From positions 1 through 64,000 of the forward strand of contig JAKTTT010000023.1 in assembly GCA_030581615.1 (NCBI GenBank): DNA of 64,000 nt, in the 5' to 3' direction. This DNA comes from Alloascoidea africana. Lineage: Eukaryota; Ascomycota; Alloascoideomycetes; Alloascoideales; Alloascoideaceae. Shown here one piece after another: positions 9,526 through 21,104 of this stretch. How positions within the stretch are numbered: the stretch's first letter is position 1; the number at the start of each line of letters is the position of its first letter. Below the pieces are notes generated by a model that saw only the letters and a list, made by a program, of their open reading frames with translations, made no database searches and had not been told where the DNA came from. The position numbers and the translations under genes are program-made.

Positions 9526-12479
9526 TCAAAAAGAAGACAAGAAATTCGAAACTGTAGATGTGTATTTCACAAGATAATCCAATCTCTTGGTCGATTGCTC
9601 TTGAACTTTTTCCCAGGTATCCAGAGCCTGCTTCAAGTTTCTGTTACTTGCATAGTTTTGTAGAATAACGTCTCCATGAAATCTGAAAAACATGCGGGAC
9701 CAGGCCTCCACAAGCTCGAATTTTTCTTTCCTTTTGAGGGCAAATGTCATGGCCTGAATAAACCATATAGGCTCTTGTAATTCAATTTTATCATCATCAG
9801 AAAACGACGCAAGGGGAAGAGTATCAATGGATCTGATTTCAAGGTCTGTCATTGAAGGTGGTAAAGCGGCCATAAAATCCAAAAATGTTGAAAAGTTTTC
9901 ATCTTCAGCGCATTGTCGTAAAAGCCCAGTGAACTTGGACTCTGAAATTTGTGTGCCGTTAGCCTTTGGTTTCATGTTTGTTGTTATTCTTTGGTTTTCA
10001 TTCGAGTCATTTGCAGCGTTCTCGTCTGTTTTTGACGTAGCCGCCGAACCTAAGAAAAATGGTAATTTTGAGGGCTTCGTTGGAGGTGCCACTGGTTTAG
10101 ACCTCAACTTTATCGCCTCCAAATTTACCAAAGTGTTGAATTTCACTCTAGGCTGAAGTGAAAGCGAAATCAGGTCATGGCTTATTTCATCGATGATGTT
10201 GGTAGTCAAAGCTGGTACACCAGTAATCAATTCTTCCAACTCATCCTCATCCTCATCGTCAAATGCACCATCCAGTATACCCTTTGATCCCTCGCCTGAT
10301 ACATTAGGTAGAGCAATTTCATTAATCAGGTCCTCGTCAATTACTCGGGTTGAAATGGCTTTGAATTGAGCACGATTTGACCACAAACTTATGCCAACTC
10401 CACTGACATGAATTGTTGCGAGCATGTCTCCGGTGGGACTCATCTTCAACTGTGTTACTACATTGGGGACTCTAAAGGCGTCAATACAGCCTCCAGTTGG
10501 TAGGTCCCAAGTTCGAATGGTTGAGTCAAGAGAAGAAGAAATAATCCATCTTCCATTGGGGGTAAAATCCAGAGAAGTGATTCTATTGGCGTGTCCCCAC
10601 AATTCTCTGATTTTCTTTCTCGTTTCAACATCAATCACAACAATGGATAAATTGTCCAGTGGAAGTGCAATCAAATCCGAGGTTTTGTGATAAACCAGTG
10701 TTGTTATTGGCGATTTCAACCTCATTCTAAATCTGTGGATGCCCTTGATAAAGTCGTAAAAGTTCACTGTTCCATCCAGAGACACAGACACAAGCGTTCT
10801 ATTCAGTCCATCCATAGCTAGACCTGTAACAGCAGCGGTGTGAACATTCATAAACTTTTTGCGCAGTATTCCACTCTGCATGTTGTAAACTGCAATGCTT
10901 CCTCCAGAAGATCCTACAATGCCAAAGTTTCCACACGAAGAGATTGTAACGCTTTTTACTGTGGAGCCATCAGCAGTGGGGAGCTGCCATTTCCCAACTC
11001 TTGCTCTTTGCTTATCCCAAGTTCTTGCAAATGCCTCATTAACATGTGCGGTGAGGACATTGTCCCATTCTCCTTCTCTAGCTGACTCGTAAGCCATAGC
11101 TATAATCTCAGGGAATTTCTCTCTCAGTCCCTTGGTCAATCCGCCCACTCTAGATTTGTTTTTTCCACCAGGGGGCAAGGCCCGTTGTGAAAGCTGTTGG
11201 TTTTGTGCATCTTTTCTCAATGAATACGCCCAGAATGACTGATCTCTTGAAGCAGAGAGTAAGAAATGTGACTCTTCATCTGAAAATGAGATGCATGAGG
11301 ATGGCGAAGAGTGGCCACCTCTGGATCTTAAATGTCTTGGTGGAGAAACGATTGTTGTCGCTGTTTTCGCATCCTTGACGAGTGGAGGATCAAACACATA
11401 TTCTACAAGTTTGTTGTCGCCGCCTGTTGTAACAACAATTGGCTGACCATCTAAGAACTGAACTTTTGAGATTCCGCCGTGAATATCCGTATGTGCCCTG
11501 GGCATAAGGTGAATTCGTCTTTTTGCATCAAGGTTGTAAAAAAGTAAGTCCCCACTACTAAGCCCAATTGCTATATGAGGATTGCCATCTGTTCTAAAAG
11601 AAACTGAAGAGACTCCTGCGCTTCCTGTTTCCAAACGTCGTGTAATTCTTGCCTTTTTCAAATTGTAAAATATGATTGTACCTTTTGAAGTTCCAATAGC
11701 TACAATATCCAACATTGGTGATGGTATAATACAAGTTAGGCTTGCATCTTCTCCAAAACTCTCAGATTCTAAAAGTAATTTTCCCGTTCTGATGTTGTAT
11801 ATCAGCAGGTTTGAACTCGTGAGGACAACAATTTTGTTAAGATAGGTTGGTGGATGGATTAAGTCAATTATCTTTCCATGAAAAGGTGAAATTGTAATCG
11901 TGGTGTATAATTCAGTAGGATATTTGAGGTTTTTTAATTTGTCATCTTTAAAAACAAAAAGCTTGTCGGATTTTGCTGCTACCAAGTAGTTTCCCAAGAG
12001 TAAAATCTGAGAGATGTCTTCATTTCCAGAACCTTTACTGTCCTCGCAAACTAGAGTATCCTCCAACTTTCCTCTTTTGAAAATTCCAACTTCGGATCCA
12101 AATCCAGCATATACATATTGAAAATGGGAGTACAAGCAGGATATCCGTTTTTTGGTCTGGATGTTTGAAACAAACAAGAGTCTGAGAGTCGCAGCATCAT
12201 AAACTTGGAACGATCTTCCGACACTTGTGACTATGTAAAAGGTATCACCAAGAGAAGCTATTGAAAATGGAGTCTCATTTGTAACATTTCCAATTACCTA
12301 GCAATGTGTTAGTTCGATGTGATATCGCATTATCAGTCTTCAGAACATACCCTAAAAGGTGAGAAAATCTTTGATGGTGAAGCTGGTTTCTTGGTTGTTG
12401 TTGTTGTGATGACCTCTGCAACCTTCCTTTTCTTATTCAAAATCTCATTGCTGCTCCCAGCAACAACAGCGGAAGGCAT
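9526..12479 (-). CDS. UTP21: Utp21, WD40 subunit of the SSU processome (one intron)
   Basis: Exon 1 is 12351-12479 (43 codons, ATG at 12479). A 53-nt intron (12298-12350; GTATGT, branch CTAAC, TAG) precedes exon 2 at 9526-12297. The product is 966 aa (yeast Utp21 is 939). The junction joins KIFSPFR to VIGNVTNETPF, exactly the conserved N-terminus of the family. The body is a tandem WD40 array (for example a WDLPTGGCIDAF repeat). The last ~200 residues are the Utp21-specific C-terminal domain (LLRQCAEDENFSTFLDFMAALPP onward). Utp21 is part of the UTP-B module that assembles on the 5' ETS of pre-rRNA in the nucleolus. A TGAAAAATTA string at 12539-12548 resembles the RRPE element of ribosome-biogenesis promoters, a weak hint only. 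Confidence 0.95.
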
Positions 12480-12858
12480 ATTTGATATCTTTAAGTCGTG
12501 CTAGGAACAACTTACTGGCTCTTTTGAAGAATTCATTTTGAAAAATTATCTTTTTTTTTCCATCCCATCTGGTGTATCCGGGTAAGAAGTATGTTGTGTC
12601 ATTTTGTAGGGTAACTGCATCTGGATCTTGAAGATGCGTTTTTCTGTTTGTGTTACTACACGAGAACTTGAAGTATCTTTATCATAGGAAAGGAGTGTAT
12701 TGATCTACAAGAACTATAACACACGTATTTTCTCATTAATGTGTATAAAATTCTGCTGACCAGATTTTTTTTTAAAACGCCAAAGTTTAATTAAACTGAA
12801 AAATACAAAAAGAGCCCCAGAAAAAAAACCAAAAAAGCGTCAATCAAGTGTCCAAGAT
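12480..12858. other. intergenic region between UTP21 start and Sur7-like gene end
   Basis: About 380 bp holding the UTP21 promoter and the 3' flank of the Sur7-like gene. It contains T-runs (12550-12558, 12767-12774) and an RRPE-like string close to the UTP21 start. No gene is seen. Confidence 0.5.
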
Positions 12859-14220
12859 TTAAATAAGATCGCCACTATTGTATGTGAACTTGTAGGATTT
12901 TCTCCGTCCAGGTGCTGATTGTGATAATATATCGTTAGAGGTTCCCATTGCGTTGATAGAGGTCAAAGAGTCCGCTCTATTACGGCTTGATCCAAAACCA
13001 ACTGGTGCGTATGGCGAAGGAGGACGTAAAATGGTTCCAAAGTTGCCAATAGGACTTTGGTCAGATGAAGGTTTCAGGGACAGATTCCCTGATACTGGTG
13101 ACGATCTTCTCCTTTTGGAAGTCTGAACGCTGTCTTCGTAGCCTTTTCCCGAATCGCTGTCACTATCACTGTCAGTTTCTGTCCCGGTTCGCATTAGACC
13201 ATCTTGTGTTGTTGATTCGTCCTGTACTTCTCTGGAATAAGAGGTTTCATTTAGTAATGCATTGCCTTCAGGTTCTTCATCTTCCGACATTCCGCACCAC
13301 ACTGGGCCTGCCCAAGCTAGAAACACTAGAAACGTAGAACCACAAGAAACCCAGAGGATTGTAAATGCACCTTTTCCCACATATGCTTTGATTCCATACG
13401 CACCGAGTTGGCTATTGATCTCATCTCGCAAGTCCACATACAGAATGGTGGCAGAGATACAGGCCACCAGAACGCCCACAAAGCAAAACAAACTGATAAC
13501 AGAATTTATCCACTTTGCGACTTTGCTAAAGTAGGATCCAATGCCCAGCAATATTGCTACTAGAGGGAATGCCATTCCACCCAAAATTAGAGATCGAGTT
13601 ACCACTTCGTTCCAGTAAGTTCTGTCATCTTTGTTTTCATGATTGGTATAATCGTCTCCGTCATAGGCATATGCCAATACGATATCCAGATTAATCTCAT
13701 TTAAGCATTGATTATAGCTGAAGAAGTAAGATGATGACCTTGGCGAGCAGTGTTCGACGACTCTGGCCTTTTCAAGTGTGTGGTTATCTTCCCCGTTATC
13801 GTCTTCTTCTGTGGGAGCAGTCGAGGGATCTGTACTGTTCAGATCCTTTGTATGGTCGTAATTGCCATAGCACCAAGACCAAAGTCCGCTTATAACGAAC
13901 TGTGGTGCATTTTTCACCTGGGTTTGGCTGTATTCGTTTAACGCGATGATTTCAGATGTCGTAAGTCCAAACCCTGTGTATGTGCCTCCAAAACTGCTAA
14001 CATCAGCTCTTCCTTCTAAAGCGCTAAAGATGCCTCTTGAAACGTCGGTTCTCAGAAAGTCCATTCGAATAAAGTAGATCCGTGATGTGCTAGCCGAAGT
14101 GGTACAGGTAAGCAATGTTGCTGACAGGGCTATGGTTAGTATCAGCATCGAGAAGCGAAGAACCAGCATGAATATGGACCGACGCTGGAAGTCTCGGATT
14201 GTCTTGAAAAAGCCCGCCAT
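12859..14220 (-). CDS. Sur7/PalI-family four-pass plasma-membrane protein
   Basis: The protein has 453 residues from the ATG at 14220. The first membrane segment (residues ~17-40) follows a short basic N-terminus. A long extracytoplasmic loop (to ~208) contains the family hallmark G-L-W-x-W-C-Y-G and further cysteines. Three more hydrophobic segments lie near residues ~208-230, 238-262 and 285-312. A ~140-residue cytosolic tail rich in Ser/Asp follows, with phosphorylation-type runs and basic KRRRSS clusters. This is the claudin-like Sur7/PalI architecture. Such proteins organise eisosomes and plasma-membrane domains or act in pH and cell-wall signalling. I cannot assign it to a particular paralogue (Sur7, Fmp45, Pun1, Dcv1, PalI). 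No intron is evident. Confidence 0.75.
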   Translation of the reverse strand: MAGFFKTIRDFQRRSIFMLVLRFSMLILTIALSATLLTCTTSASTSRIYFIRMDFLRTDVSRGIFSALEGRADVSSFGGTYTGFGLTTSEIIALNEYSQTQVKNAPQFVISGLWSWCYGNYDHTKDLNSTDPSTAPTEEDDNGEDNHTLEKARVVEHCSPRSSSYFFSYNQCLNEINLDIVLAYAYDGDDYTNHENKDDRTYWNEVVTRSLILGGMAFPLVAILLGIGSYFSKVAKWINSVISLFCFVGVLVACISATILYVDLRDEINSQLGAYGIKAYVGKGAFTILWVSCGSTFLVFLAWAGPVWCGMSEDEEPEGNALLNETSYSREVQDESTTQDGLMRTGTETDSDSDSDSGKGYEDSVQTSKRRRSSPVSGNLSLKPSSDQSPIGNFGTILRPPSPYAPVGFGSSRNRADSLTSINAMGTSNDILSQSAPGRRKSYKFTYNSGDLI

Positions 14221-14459
14221 CGCAGAGGGTCGGTAGACTTGTTGAAGTAATTGCAGAAGGGTGAAAAAAAGGAAGAAAGGGGGAGTGTGATGGTTGAGGC
14301 TTAACTTTAAGGCTGCTGGTGCGCCAAGGTTACTTTGCTACCAAGAAAACAATACTACAATATATTTCATCCACTGCTGGATATAGCAAAAAAAAGTGTG
14401 CACACAGCAAACAAAAAAAGTATAGGGTCATTACATAGTTCTAAGAGGCCAAAATGTGG

Positions 14460-15265
14460 TTACCAGTGCTGATATACCAGTAATGGTTCGCCAATGTTTA
14501 CAATTTCGGGTATAGTGAGTCGTAAATCAAAAGCCTTGGATAAAACAATCTTGAAAATCTAGCGATGAAACATCAAGTTAGTAAAATGTTAGGAAACGCG
14601 GTATTTCAAGGGGAAACAGTTTGGACATACTTTTTGTACATTAATCGAATGGCTTGTTGAGCAAAAGATAAGACAGGCCTTCATTGCCTGTGCAAACCGT
14701 TGTGCTTGTATACTGATCTCCTGTTGGTCTTCATCGGGCATCTCTATAAACAGATCGTATTTGGTTCCAACAAGAAAAGGAATAGCGGTTTTGTTAAAGC
14801 CCCTTGCTTGCCGATACCACTCTTTGATACTGTTCAACGTTGACTTTCTAGTCAGGTCAAACATGAACAAAATTGCAACGGCATCATTTGACACGAGCGG
14901 GAGCATATTTATGAATTCTCTCTGTCCTCCCAAATCCCATATTGAAAAAGTAATCTCTGTGTTCCGTATTGAAATCACTTTTTCCATGTAGTTCACACCC
15001 AGTGTTTGTATATACTCCTCATCAAAGCATTCTTCCACGTATTTGACCATCAGCGAGGTTTTGCCTATCTGGGCATCTCCAATTAATCCGACCTTGAGAG
15101 TCACTCTGGTAGTGCCCACGCATACGTGTTACAACGGGAATTAAAACAGATAACACGAAAAGAGACTTACGAGTTCTTTGGCTGTTGTTGTTTATGTTGT
15201 TTGGACTGATGATGGTGGCTCGTGGCCACCTCGGAGGCTGTATTTTCAGAAGCAACTGTCGACAT
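14460..15265 (-). CDS. TEM1: Tem1/Spg1 GTPase of the mitotic exit / septation network (two introns)
   Basis: Three exons: 15171-15265, 14631-15105 and 14460-14558, giving 222 aa. Intron 1 (15106-15170) has GTAAGT and CAG. Intron 2 (14559-14630) has GTATGT, branch TACTAAC and TAG. The joined protein reads [20 protein letters not shown] at the P-loop, DLGGQRE at switch II and VGTKYD for guanine specificity. Across the second junction it reads [18 protein letters not shown], closely matching yeast Tem1. The N-terminal ~30 residues are His/Gln-rich and variable. Tem1/Spg1 sits at spindle pole bodies and activates the Cdc15-Dbf2 cascade for mitotic exit and cytokinesis. The product ends at YQHW, without the basic C-terminal tail of Saccharomyces Tem1, so it is closer in length to S. 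pombe Spg1. Confidence 0.93.
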
Positions 15266-16455
15266 GATTAGCACTCATACAAGCCCGAGGAGATAAAGAT
15301 TGTAACTTGTTTGGAGATGAAAAGAGAGAGAGAGGGTGCAAATGTTTTAGTATCGTGTTTATTCGAGCTTTCTTGTGTTGACGTCTTGCCCGATATGGCT
15401 CAAACCCCCAACCACCCGTGATGCCCGTTAATTGAAGCATTTTGGAATTCGCAATCTTTTGATAACTTGAATAGATATTGGAAACCGATTGGGTGAGAAA
15501 GACCACTGGGAAGGAATTGGCATGGGCTTTTTTGAATGTGGCGTATTTTGTCGAAGAAGAGTTGTGGAAGACGAAGAGGATGGCAAACCATGGCACTGAT
15601 CACCAACACAAACATCTAACAAATGAGGTCGGACAGAACTAAACAGGCTTCTCTAGGGACAGAAAAGGGAGGGAAATGAGTCGCTTTGATCTTCCTGAGC
15701 GTTCAGTTTTTTCACACTGGCTATTGATCCTTCTAGCAAATTCCTTACTCAAATAAAAACAAGTTGTATCACCACATCATTCTGCTCTGCTTCTATTGCG
15801 CTCAAGGCCATGTGCGTTGAAGTCAAGCCATGCTAAGCATAACACAGACTACGTGTGTCTGCTACGTGAATCTGGGGGTAAGCTTTTTCAGCAGTATATG
15901 GCCATGCCCATTGCTCACCCGTCTTTAACTTAGACTCTCTGGTCTTTTCTCTGGCTACACCTTACGCTGGGACCCAGGCACACGCCCATGGCCTCTCACT
16001 GGTCCTCTTCGACACGCCAGCCGGCCACTCTCACAGATTAGGGACCTTGATACGCATCCAGCCGATTTGAACGCTCTCAGGTCACGAAACCGCCGTTTAG
16101 AGTTTCCTCCACGAACCTGGCAAGCAGGGGTTCTATGCCCGAACGGAGGCGAAAGCGTCTGCTCTAGGGGCCCTCCAGGGATCCCGGGAGCTCTCGCCAG
16201 CAGCGCCAGCAGCGCCAGCAGCGCCCTCGCCCTCAAACAAGCCCTCAAACAAGCCCCAGGGCCATTTCCAGGAGGCTTTTGGCCGCTAGCCGGCGGGCAC
16301 TCGCCGGAGGTGTGTGGGTGTTTCCCAAAACGGCGGGCTCTTTCACAATTTCTTTTCTCGAGAAATGGCCAGCTCTCACATCATGTCCTGTCTTTGACCA
16401 GTGAGCTCTTCTTCCTTCTTTCTCCCAGCCGCCCCATAGCCGCCACCACCACTTA
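15266..16455. other. intergenic region between TEM1 and GT71 gene starts, with GC-rich promoter island
   Basis: About 1.2 kb between divergently transcribed genes. The part next to the mannosyltransferase (about 15950-16330) is markedly richer in G+C than the rest and contains short tandem repeats: a 9-bp unit (cgccagcag) about three times at 16195-16225 and a 12-bp unit (gccctcaaacaa) twice at 16229-16252. Open frames across it look like chance products of the base composition. Confidence 0.5.
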
Positions 16456-18780
16456 ATGTTCAAGATACTTGTGGCCATCCAGTCGAAGGTGCGCAGGAAC
16501 ATGGCCCGCTCGACTTCGGCCGGCGCCTCCTCCCTTTACTCAGGTCCGGACCAGGGCATGAGCCTGGGTAGCTCGCTACTACGTGTGCTCTCCAAATCGT
16601 TCTACGCAGTGATACTCATGGCCACCTTCATACTGAAAAAGCTGTCCTTTATGAAGAACCTTTTGCTTGCCATGCTCACAATAGTCCAAATATTCCTCAT
16701 ATACAACTATTTGAAGCCTCCAGATGTGATATACATAGACGGGAGAGAGAGCATAACTGCTTATCAGTCACTGCTGGACAAACATGGGAAAACGCTAAAC
16801 GGCATGTCTCTGGAGAACAAATGCAATCTCTACTTTGAGGAACTATACTACCAGAATCAGTCCTGGATAGTTGAGACATTACGAGATATTGACTACTCTG
16901 AAGAGGTTTATGACCCAACGGGATATGTCGACAAGCTGACTCAAGATATACTACGGAAACAGGCAGAGGATGCCCTAGGTGGTAGAGAACTGGAAGAAGG
17001 AGAAACGTTGGAAATTGGAGAGGCTGGAGAAGCAGAGAAAAACAAGGCTCAACTGACACTACTAGAAAAGAAAAAATTGGTTGACTATGTTGAAAAACGA
17101 ATAGTTGAAGCAATTACCCATTTGAGAATCTTTTCAAAATGTTTTTTAAAGCAAAAGACGACCCTCGATACAGTAAAATCTACACTGGCTGACACGCTTT
17201 CACAAGTCACGAGTAACGATAAATCAACAAACCCTGAATCACAAAAGCTATCTAGGAATTTTAAGTTTCATTCAAAGCACATGTGTAAGGATACTGAAGA
17301 ACGAATATTTCCCTGGATGTCCAGAAGACTGCCTGTTTACAAAAGATGGGATGGAACGGTATTTTCTGAAAGTGTCCCCGATATTAATAAGATTGCAATT
17401 AGCCACAACAAAAGAGATGCGGACGAAAACGATGAAACGGCTAAGCTTGAGCCAAAACCAGAAACTACCGAAAAGAAGGAACAAAGAGAACACTGCTTTA
17501 TAGAATATCTTCACGATTCTTTCAGGGGAAGAGGCATAACTCTTACAGTTGCTGATCAGTTTACAGAACATTTGATTCGGTTGATATATTTGTTAAGAGC
17601 TCATAATAACCAACTCCCAATCGAGTTTGTTCACAAAAATGACCTAAGCGAGGAAAACCAACAGAAGATCATTAAAGCGGCTAGAGGAACCGTTGAGTTG
17701 ACTCCAGAATTGGAGGCCCTGAGAAAAGAGCTTGATTCAAAAGGGCTTATCTCAACAACGTTCCCAAAGCAAGAAGTTTGGTTTGTTGACGTCTCCCAGT
17801 CAATATCAGAGTCGTACCATCAGTACTTTTACGGTTTCCAGAACAAACTTTTGCCAACCATTTTCTCCTCGTTCGATGAGATTATGCTGATGGATGCCGA
17901 TGTCGTCAGCTTTGTCCCACCAAAATACTATTTTGAGATGAATCCTTTTAAAGAAACGGGGACCCTTTTTTTCCATGACAGATACAATTGGATTAAGAAT
18001 CAAGGCACTGCAAGACAGTTTTTCGGTAAACTTATGCCTAACCGCATGGATGAGCTATTGTTTGGCATTCACCAACCTACCGAATTCACCATGAACAATA
18101 GATACATGGGAGACGATTATCTGCATGTGCAGGAAGCTGGCATTGTGCTACTGCGGCGTTCGGACCATTTTGCAGGACTGTTAGTTGCCACACAGCTTGT
18201 GTTTTGGGCACCTGTGGCATCTAAAGTATGGGGCGATAAAGAATTGTTCTGGTTAGGGCAGTCTATATCAGGTAATGAAAACTACAGGTTTAATGCGTTC
18301 CCTGCTGCCGCTGCAGGACAGTTGACAGAAGGAAGAAAGTCGAACGTATCATCTGAGCTGTGCACAACTCACCCTGCTCATATTAATGCCGACGATGAAA
18401 GATCCCTTTTGTGGGTCAATTCGGGTTTCAAATTTTGCGATGCTGTTAAAGGAGGAGACGAGGGATACAAAGAAGATGTTGAGAAGGATAGGTACAAAGA
18501 CAAGTACACTGCGGAAGAATTGGAGAAGTTGTATCGTTCTCCAATGAAGATCGATTCCGTAATTATACCCCCCGATGGAGGATTTCAAGTTGAACCAATT
18601 GAAGGTGAACCAGATAAGGCTTGGTCAATGACAAACTACTGTGGTAACTATCTATGGTGTGCTTACGACGTGGTTGGTTTTGGAAAGGAACGTGTAGAGA
18701 AGGGAAAGCTCATCAATTATACAAAAGAGGAGACAAAACAGTATCACTATTTCGGATCGGTTTGGGATATGCCTTTATAA
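16456..18780 (+). CDS. alpha-1,3-mannosyltransferase, Mnn1/GT71 family
   Basis: The protein has 774 residues from the ATG at 16456. It is a type II Golgi membrane protein: a basic N-terminus, a hydrophobic region at residues ~47-60 and the likely signal anchor at ~67-84 (MKNLLLAMLTIVQIFLIYNYL). The catalytic domain begins with RGRGITLTVADQFTEHLIRLIYLLR and continues with LPIEFVHKNDL. The metal-binding D-x-D (residues 480-482) lies in DEIMLMDADVVSF. FHDR, HVQEAGIVLL and a C-terminal NYCGNYLWCAYDVVGFG, typical of Mnn1/Mnt2/Mnt3 enzymes, follow. These enzymes add terminal alpha-1,3-mannose to N- and O-linked glycans. The family is often expanded, so I do not assign an exact paralogue. A 30-residue acidic insert (residues ~172-205) is variable. 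Confidence 0.9.
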   Translation: MFKILVAIQSKVRRNMARSTSAGASSLYSGPDQGMSLGSSLLRVLSKSFYAVILMATFILKKLSFMKNLLLAMLTIVQIFLIYNYLKPPDVIYIDGRESITAYQSLLDKHGKTLNGMSLENKCNLYFEELYYQNQSWIVETLRDIDYSEEVYDPTGYVDKLTQDILRKQAEDALGGRELEEGETLEIGEAGEAEKNKAQLTLLEKKKLVDYVEKRIVEAITHLRIFSKCFLKQKTTLDTVKSTLADTLSQVTSNDKSTNPESQKLSRNFKFHSKHMCKDTEERIFPWMSRRLPVYKRWDGTVFSESVPDINKIAISHNKRDADENDETAKLEPKPETTEKKEQREHCFIEYLHDSFRGRGITLTVADQFTEHLIRLIYLLRAHNNQLPIEFVHKNDLSEENQQKIIKAARGTVELTPELEALRKELDSKGLISTTFPKQEVWFVDVSQSISESYHQYFYGFQNKLLPTIFSSFDEIMLMDADVVSFVPPKYYFEMNPFKETGTLFFHDRYNWIKNQGTARQFFGKLMPNRMDELLFGIHQPTEFTMNNRYMGDDYLHVQEAGIVLLRRSDHFAGLLVATQLVFWAPVASKVWGDKELFWLGQSISGNENYRFNAFPAAAAGQLTEGRKSNVSSELCTTHPAHINADDERSLLWVNSGFKFCDAVKGGDEGYKEDVEKDRYKDKYTAEELEKLYRSPMKIDSVIIPPDGGFQVEPIEGEPDKAWSMTNYCGNYLWCAYDVVGFGKERVEKGKLINYTKEETKQYHYFGSVWDMPL

Positions 18781-20787
18781 GTTATCCATTTATCTGAGGC
18801 TCGCACATAATGATTATTCCGTCACAAGTACACAAACGAGAATGAACTCATAACCTTCACATACTTTCTTTGTCGAATCTGTAATTTCATATTAAAGTCT
18901 TTTTCCGCTCTACATATTTTTTTTTTTGCTTGTTTGACCTACTTTTGGATTTTGTTATGCATGCTGGGTTGTATAAAGAAGCACGCAATAGATTCAGTTT
19001 GAATATAGAGTACTGAGATTCATGGACTTGTCGCCTTGATTTGCAGACTAGTAGGTAATGGTTTTTGTGTGAGCAATAGCCAGGTTGGTCTAGATGCTTA
19101 GCACCAATATGCTTCACAGCATTGCCAAAAGAAATTCTTCAGGCTCATACTGCTAAGATCTTAGTTTGTTTGTTAATTTGAAGTGTCAAATCATTGCTGT
19201 TGGCACATTTGCATAAATCTTATGCTGGTTTATATTGCCGGTATAGGTTTAATTTATAAACCTGATTTCATATATTATTCAACCCGATAATTACAGATTT
19301 CATGTTTTAAGATGTCAAAACGGCTAAATTATTAACCGTAGATTGTGCTTGGTTATAAGTAGATGTTTCCCCTATGTCAAGTTTGCCTGGAATGATTGCA
19401 AATTGAGTTACTTTGGGACGTCTGAAACATAGCTTTGATTAGCAACATCTTTCAAATAAAAGGTTTAAAACAACTGGGGCGTAACCCTGGTAAGGGGAAA
19501 GAATTCTAACACGTATGTCGTGCATTGAAATCCCCTCAACGTTCAATGCAATCCAGCCTTTTATGGGGCTCCTCATTCTCCTCCAATTCGCACAGTTTTT
19601 TTTTTTTTTTGATTCCATTGACATGAGATTTTGACTAGGACAACAACAAGAATGTACGATAAAGTTGATTAATGTGAAAGATCTGCAATTAGTTCTGTCA
19701 AAGTGAAAATAAGATGTCATTATATTCAAGTCCGGTAAAATCTTAGATCGACGGCACGACAGGTATATAGAGAAACTACAAAAAAAGACCCTGTTTCTTG
19801 AAGCAAGTGTCATATTCAGGGCACATGCTCTTCTTCTAATGAATGGGCATTAACAGAGGGTTTTTCTTCAATTGCCAAGGCGGATTCCAGCCTTGATATT
19901 CAAAGTTAATGCACATAGCGCCGATTATTTTTTAATCTAGAAGATTCGTTTTGATTATTACCCTTCCTTCTCATTTGTCGGGGCCAGTTGTCTCGGCTAG
20001 GTGTTCTAAGGCATGTCGGAGTACGCTAAGACCATATGGTTTAAAAAATTTGCCTTGGCTTGGCCATACTGAACCGTTATGGCAACATCCGATCTAACCC
20101 AAGATTTATAGCTATTAGAAGTAAGCCCCAAGCCAAGGAGATAAAAATTCTCGGCATTCATAACTTTTTGCCGTCACTACTTTTCGGCCCAAATTTAAAC
20201 TTTTCCAGAAAAGCCAAGTTTTGAATTGTTATGGTAGATATGTCGGTAAACATATTTAGACTTTACCGATGCTGCAGAATTATCTCAGCCTCAGAGCCTT
20301 TCATTTTGATCAACGCTTATACTTCGTTGCGGTTTTTTTTTTCTCTGGCGCTAGTTAGCTGAATTAAAAAACAATAATTCTTGGATTATGGCATTCCCTG
20401 ATTGGACGAACAATCACACAAACAGTATCAAGAATCTGAATCTTGATTGCTTGGCGATGACTTACTTATCTTCGTTATAGTACCGTTGCAGAAAGCTTAT
20501 TTAGCCGTGCCTGAAACGAATCGATTCTTCCTAACAGCCTTGTAGCCCGTCAACGCCCAACAAAAAATGGTAGAAAACAATTCATTGCATAATAGCAAAT
20601 TCTCAGGTATAAGCGATTTTATAATGACAGTGGAGAAATCATAGAAAAATCTGCGTTTGGGAGCACGTTCTCGTACAGGTTCGTATGCTTGACTCCAGAC
20701 TACCTTGTTAACGACTCATGGAGCATTAGTAAGAGATAAGCAAAAAAAAAAAAATAGTGAAAGGTAGCTAATGCAAAGCACTGCGAT

Positions 20788-20798
20788 CGGCCGGCCGG
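20788..20798. promoter_or_regulatory. three closely spaced CGG triplets (candidate zinc-cluster factor site)
   Basis: CGG-C-CGG-C-CGG lies about 310 bp upstream of the ABC transporter start and 105 bp upstream of its TATA box. Zn2Cys6 regulators (the class that includes Pdr1 and Tac1) bind CGG triplets and control this transporter family in yeasts. The exact Pdr1 or Tac1 consensus is not present, so the assignment is inferred from position and composition. Confidence 0.35.
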
Positions 20799-20902
20799 CA
20801 AGGTGAGGCACAACCGACCATGCCGCCATTCCGGGAAGGTTTAAACTTGCGTCCGTTTGGAACATCTATGTCCAGTTGGTAGGAAAAACAAACAACAATC
20901 TC

Positions 20903-20910
20903 TATAAAAG
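20903..20910 (+). promoter_or_regulatory. TATA box of the ABC transporter
   Basis: TATAAAAG lies about 125 bp upstream of the probable 5'-UTR intron and 195 bp upstream of the start codon. This is a typical position for a strongly inducible yeast gene. Confidence 0.5.
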
Positions 20911-21029
20911 AAATTGGATTCCAGCTGACTCTTTCTTTTCCTTTTTCCTTTGCGAGTTTTTGACTGAACAACCGACTAATAATTGCAATCAATTGACCCC
21001 ACACAAGTTTCAGTTGATCAGCAAACCAA

Positions 21030-21102
21030 GTAAGTTGAAGCAAAGGTTTTTGGCTTCACAAGTAGTCATCAAGCATTAACCCTGTTTTTCATTTAATCAT
21101 AG
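21030..21102 (+). other. probable 5'-UTR intron of the ABC transporter
   Basis: A 73-nt segment begins GTAAGT, has a branch-like ATTAAC about 25 nt before its end and finishes with ATCATAG, two bases before the start codon. The same signals mark the coding introns elsewhere in this window. It cannot be tested by reading frame because it lies in the leader. Confidence 0.5.
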
Positions 21103-21104
21103 CC

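Larger units (their letters stand above)
18781..21104. other. long regulatory/intergenic stretch upstream of the ABC transporter
   Basis: About 2.3 kb without a supportable gene. It holds the 3' flank of the mannosyltransferase and the promoter of the ABC transporter, including a CGG-triplet cluster, a TATA box and a probable 5'-UTR intron (separate entries). Long A and T runs occur at 18916-18927, 19597-19610, 20333-20342 and 20743-20754. Open frames here are short, without homology. Confidence 0.55.

Noticed and set aside
15246-15622. Minus-strand frames upstream of TEM1
   Set aside because: They overlap the TEM1 first exon and its leader, and the sequence has no family resemblance.
16067-16456. 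129-codon frame ending at the GT71 start
   Set aside because: Composition follows the GC-rich promoter repeats; no conserved features.
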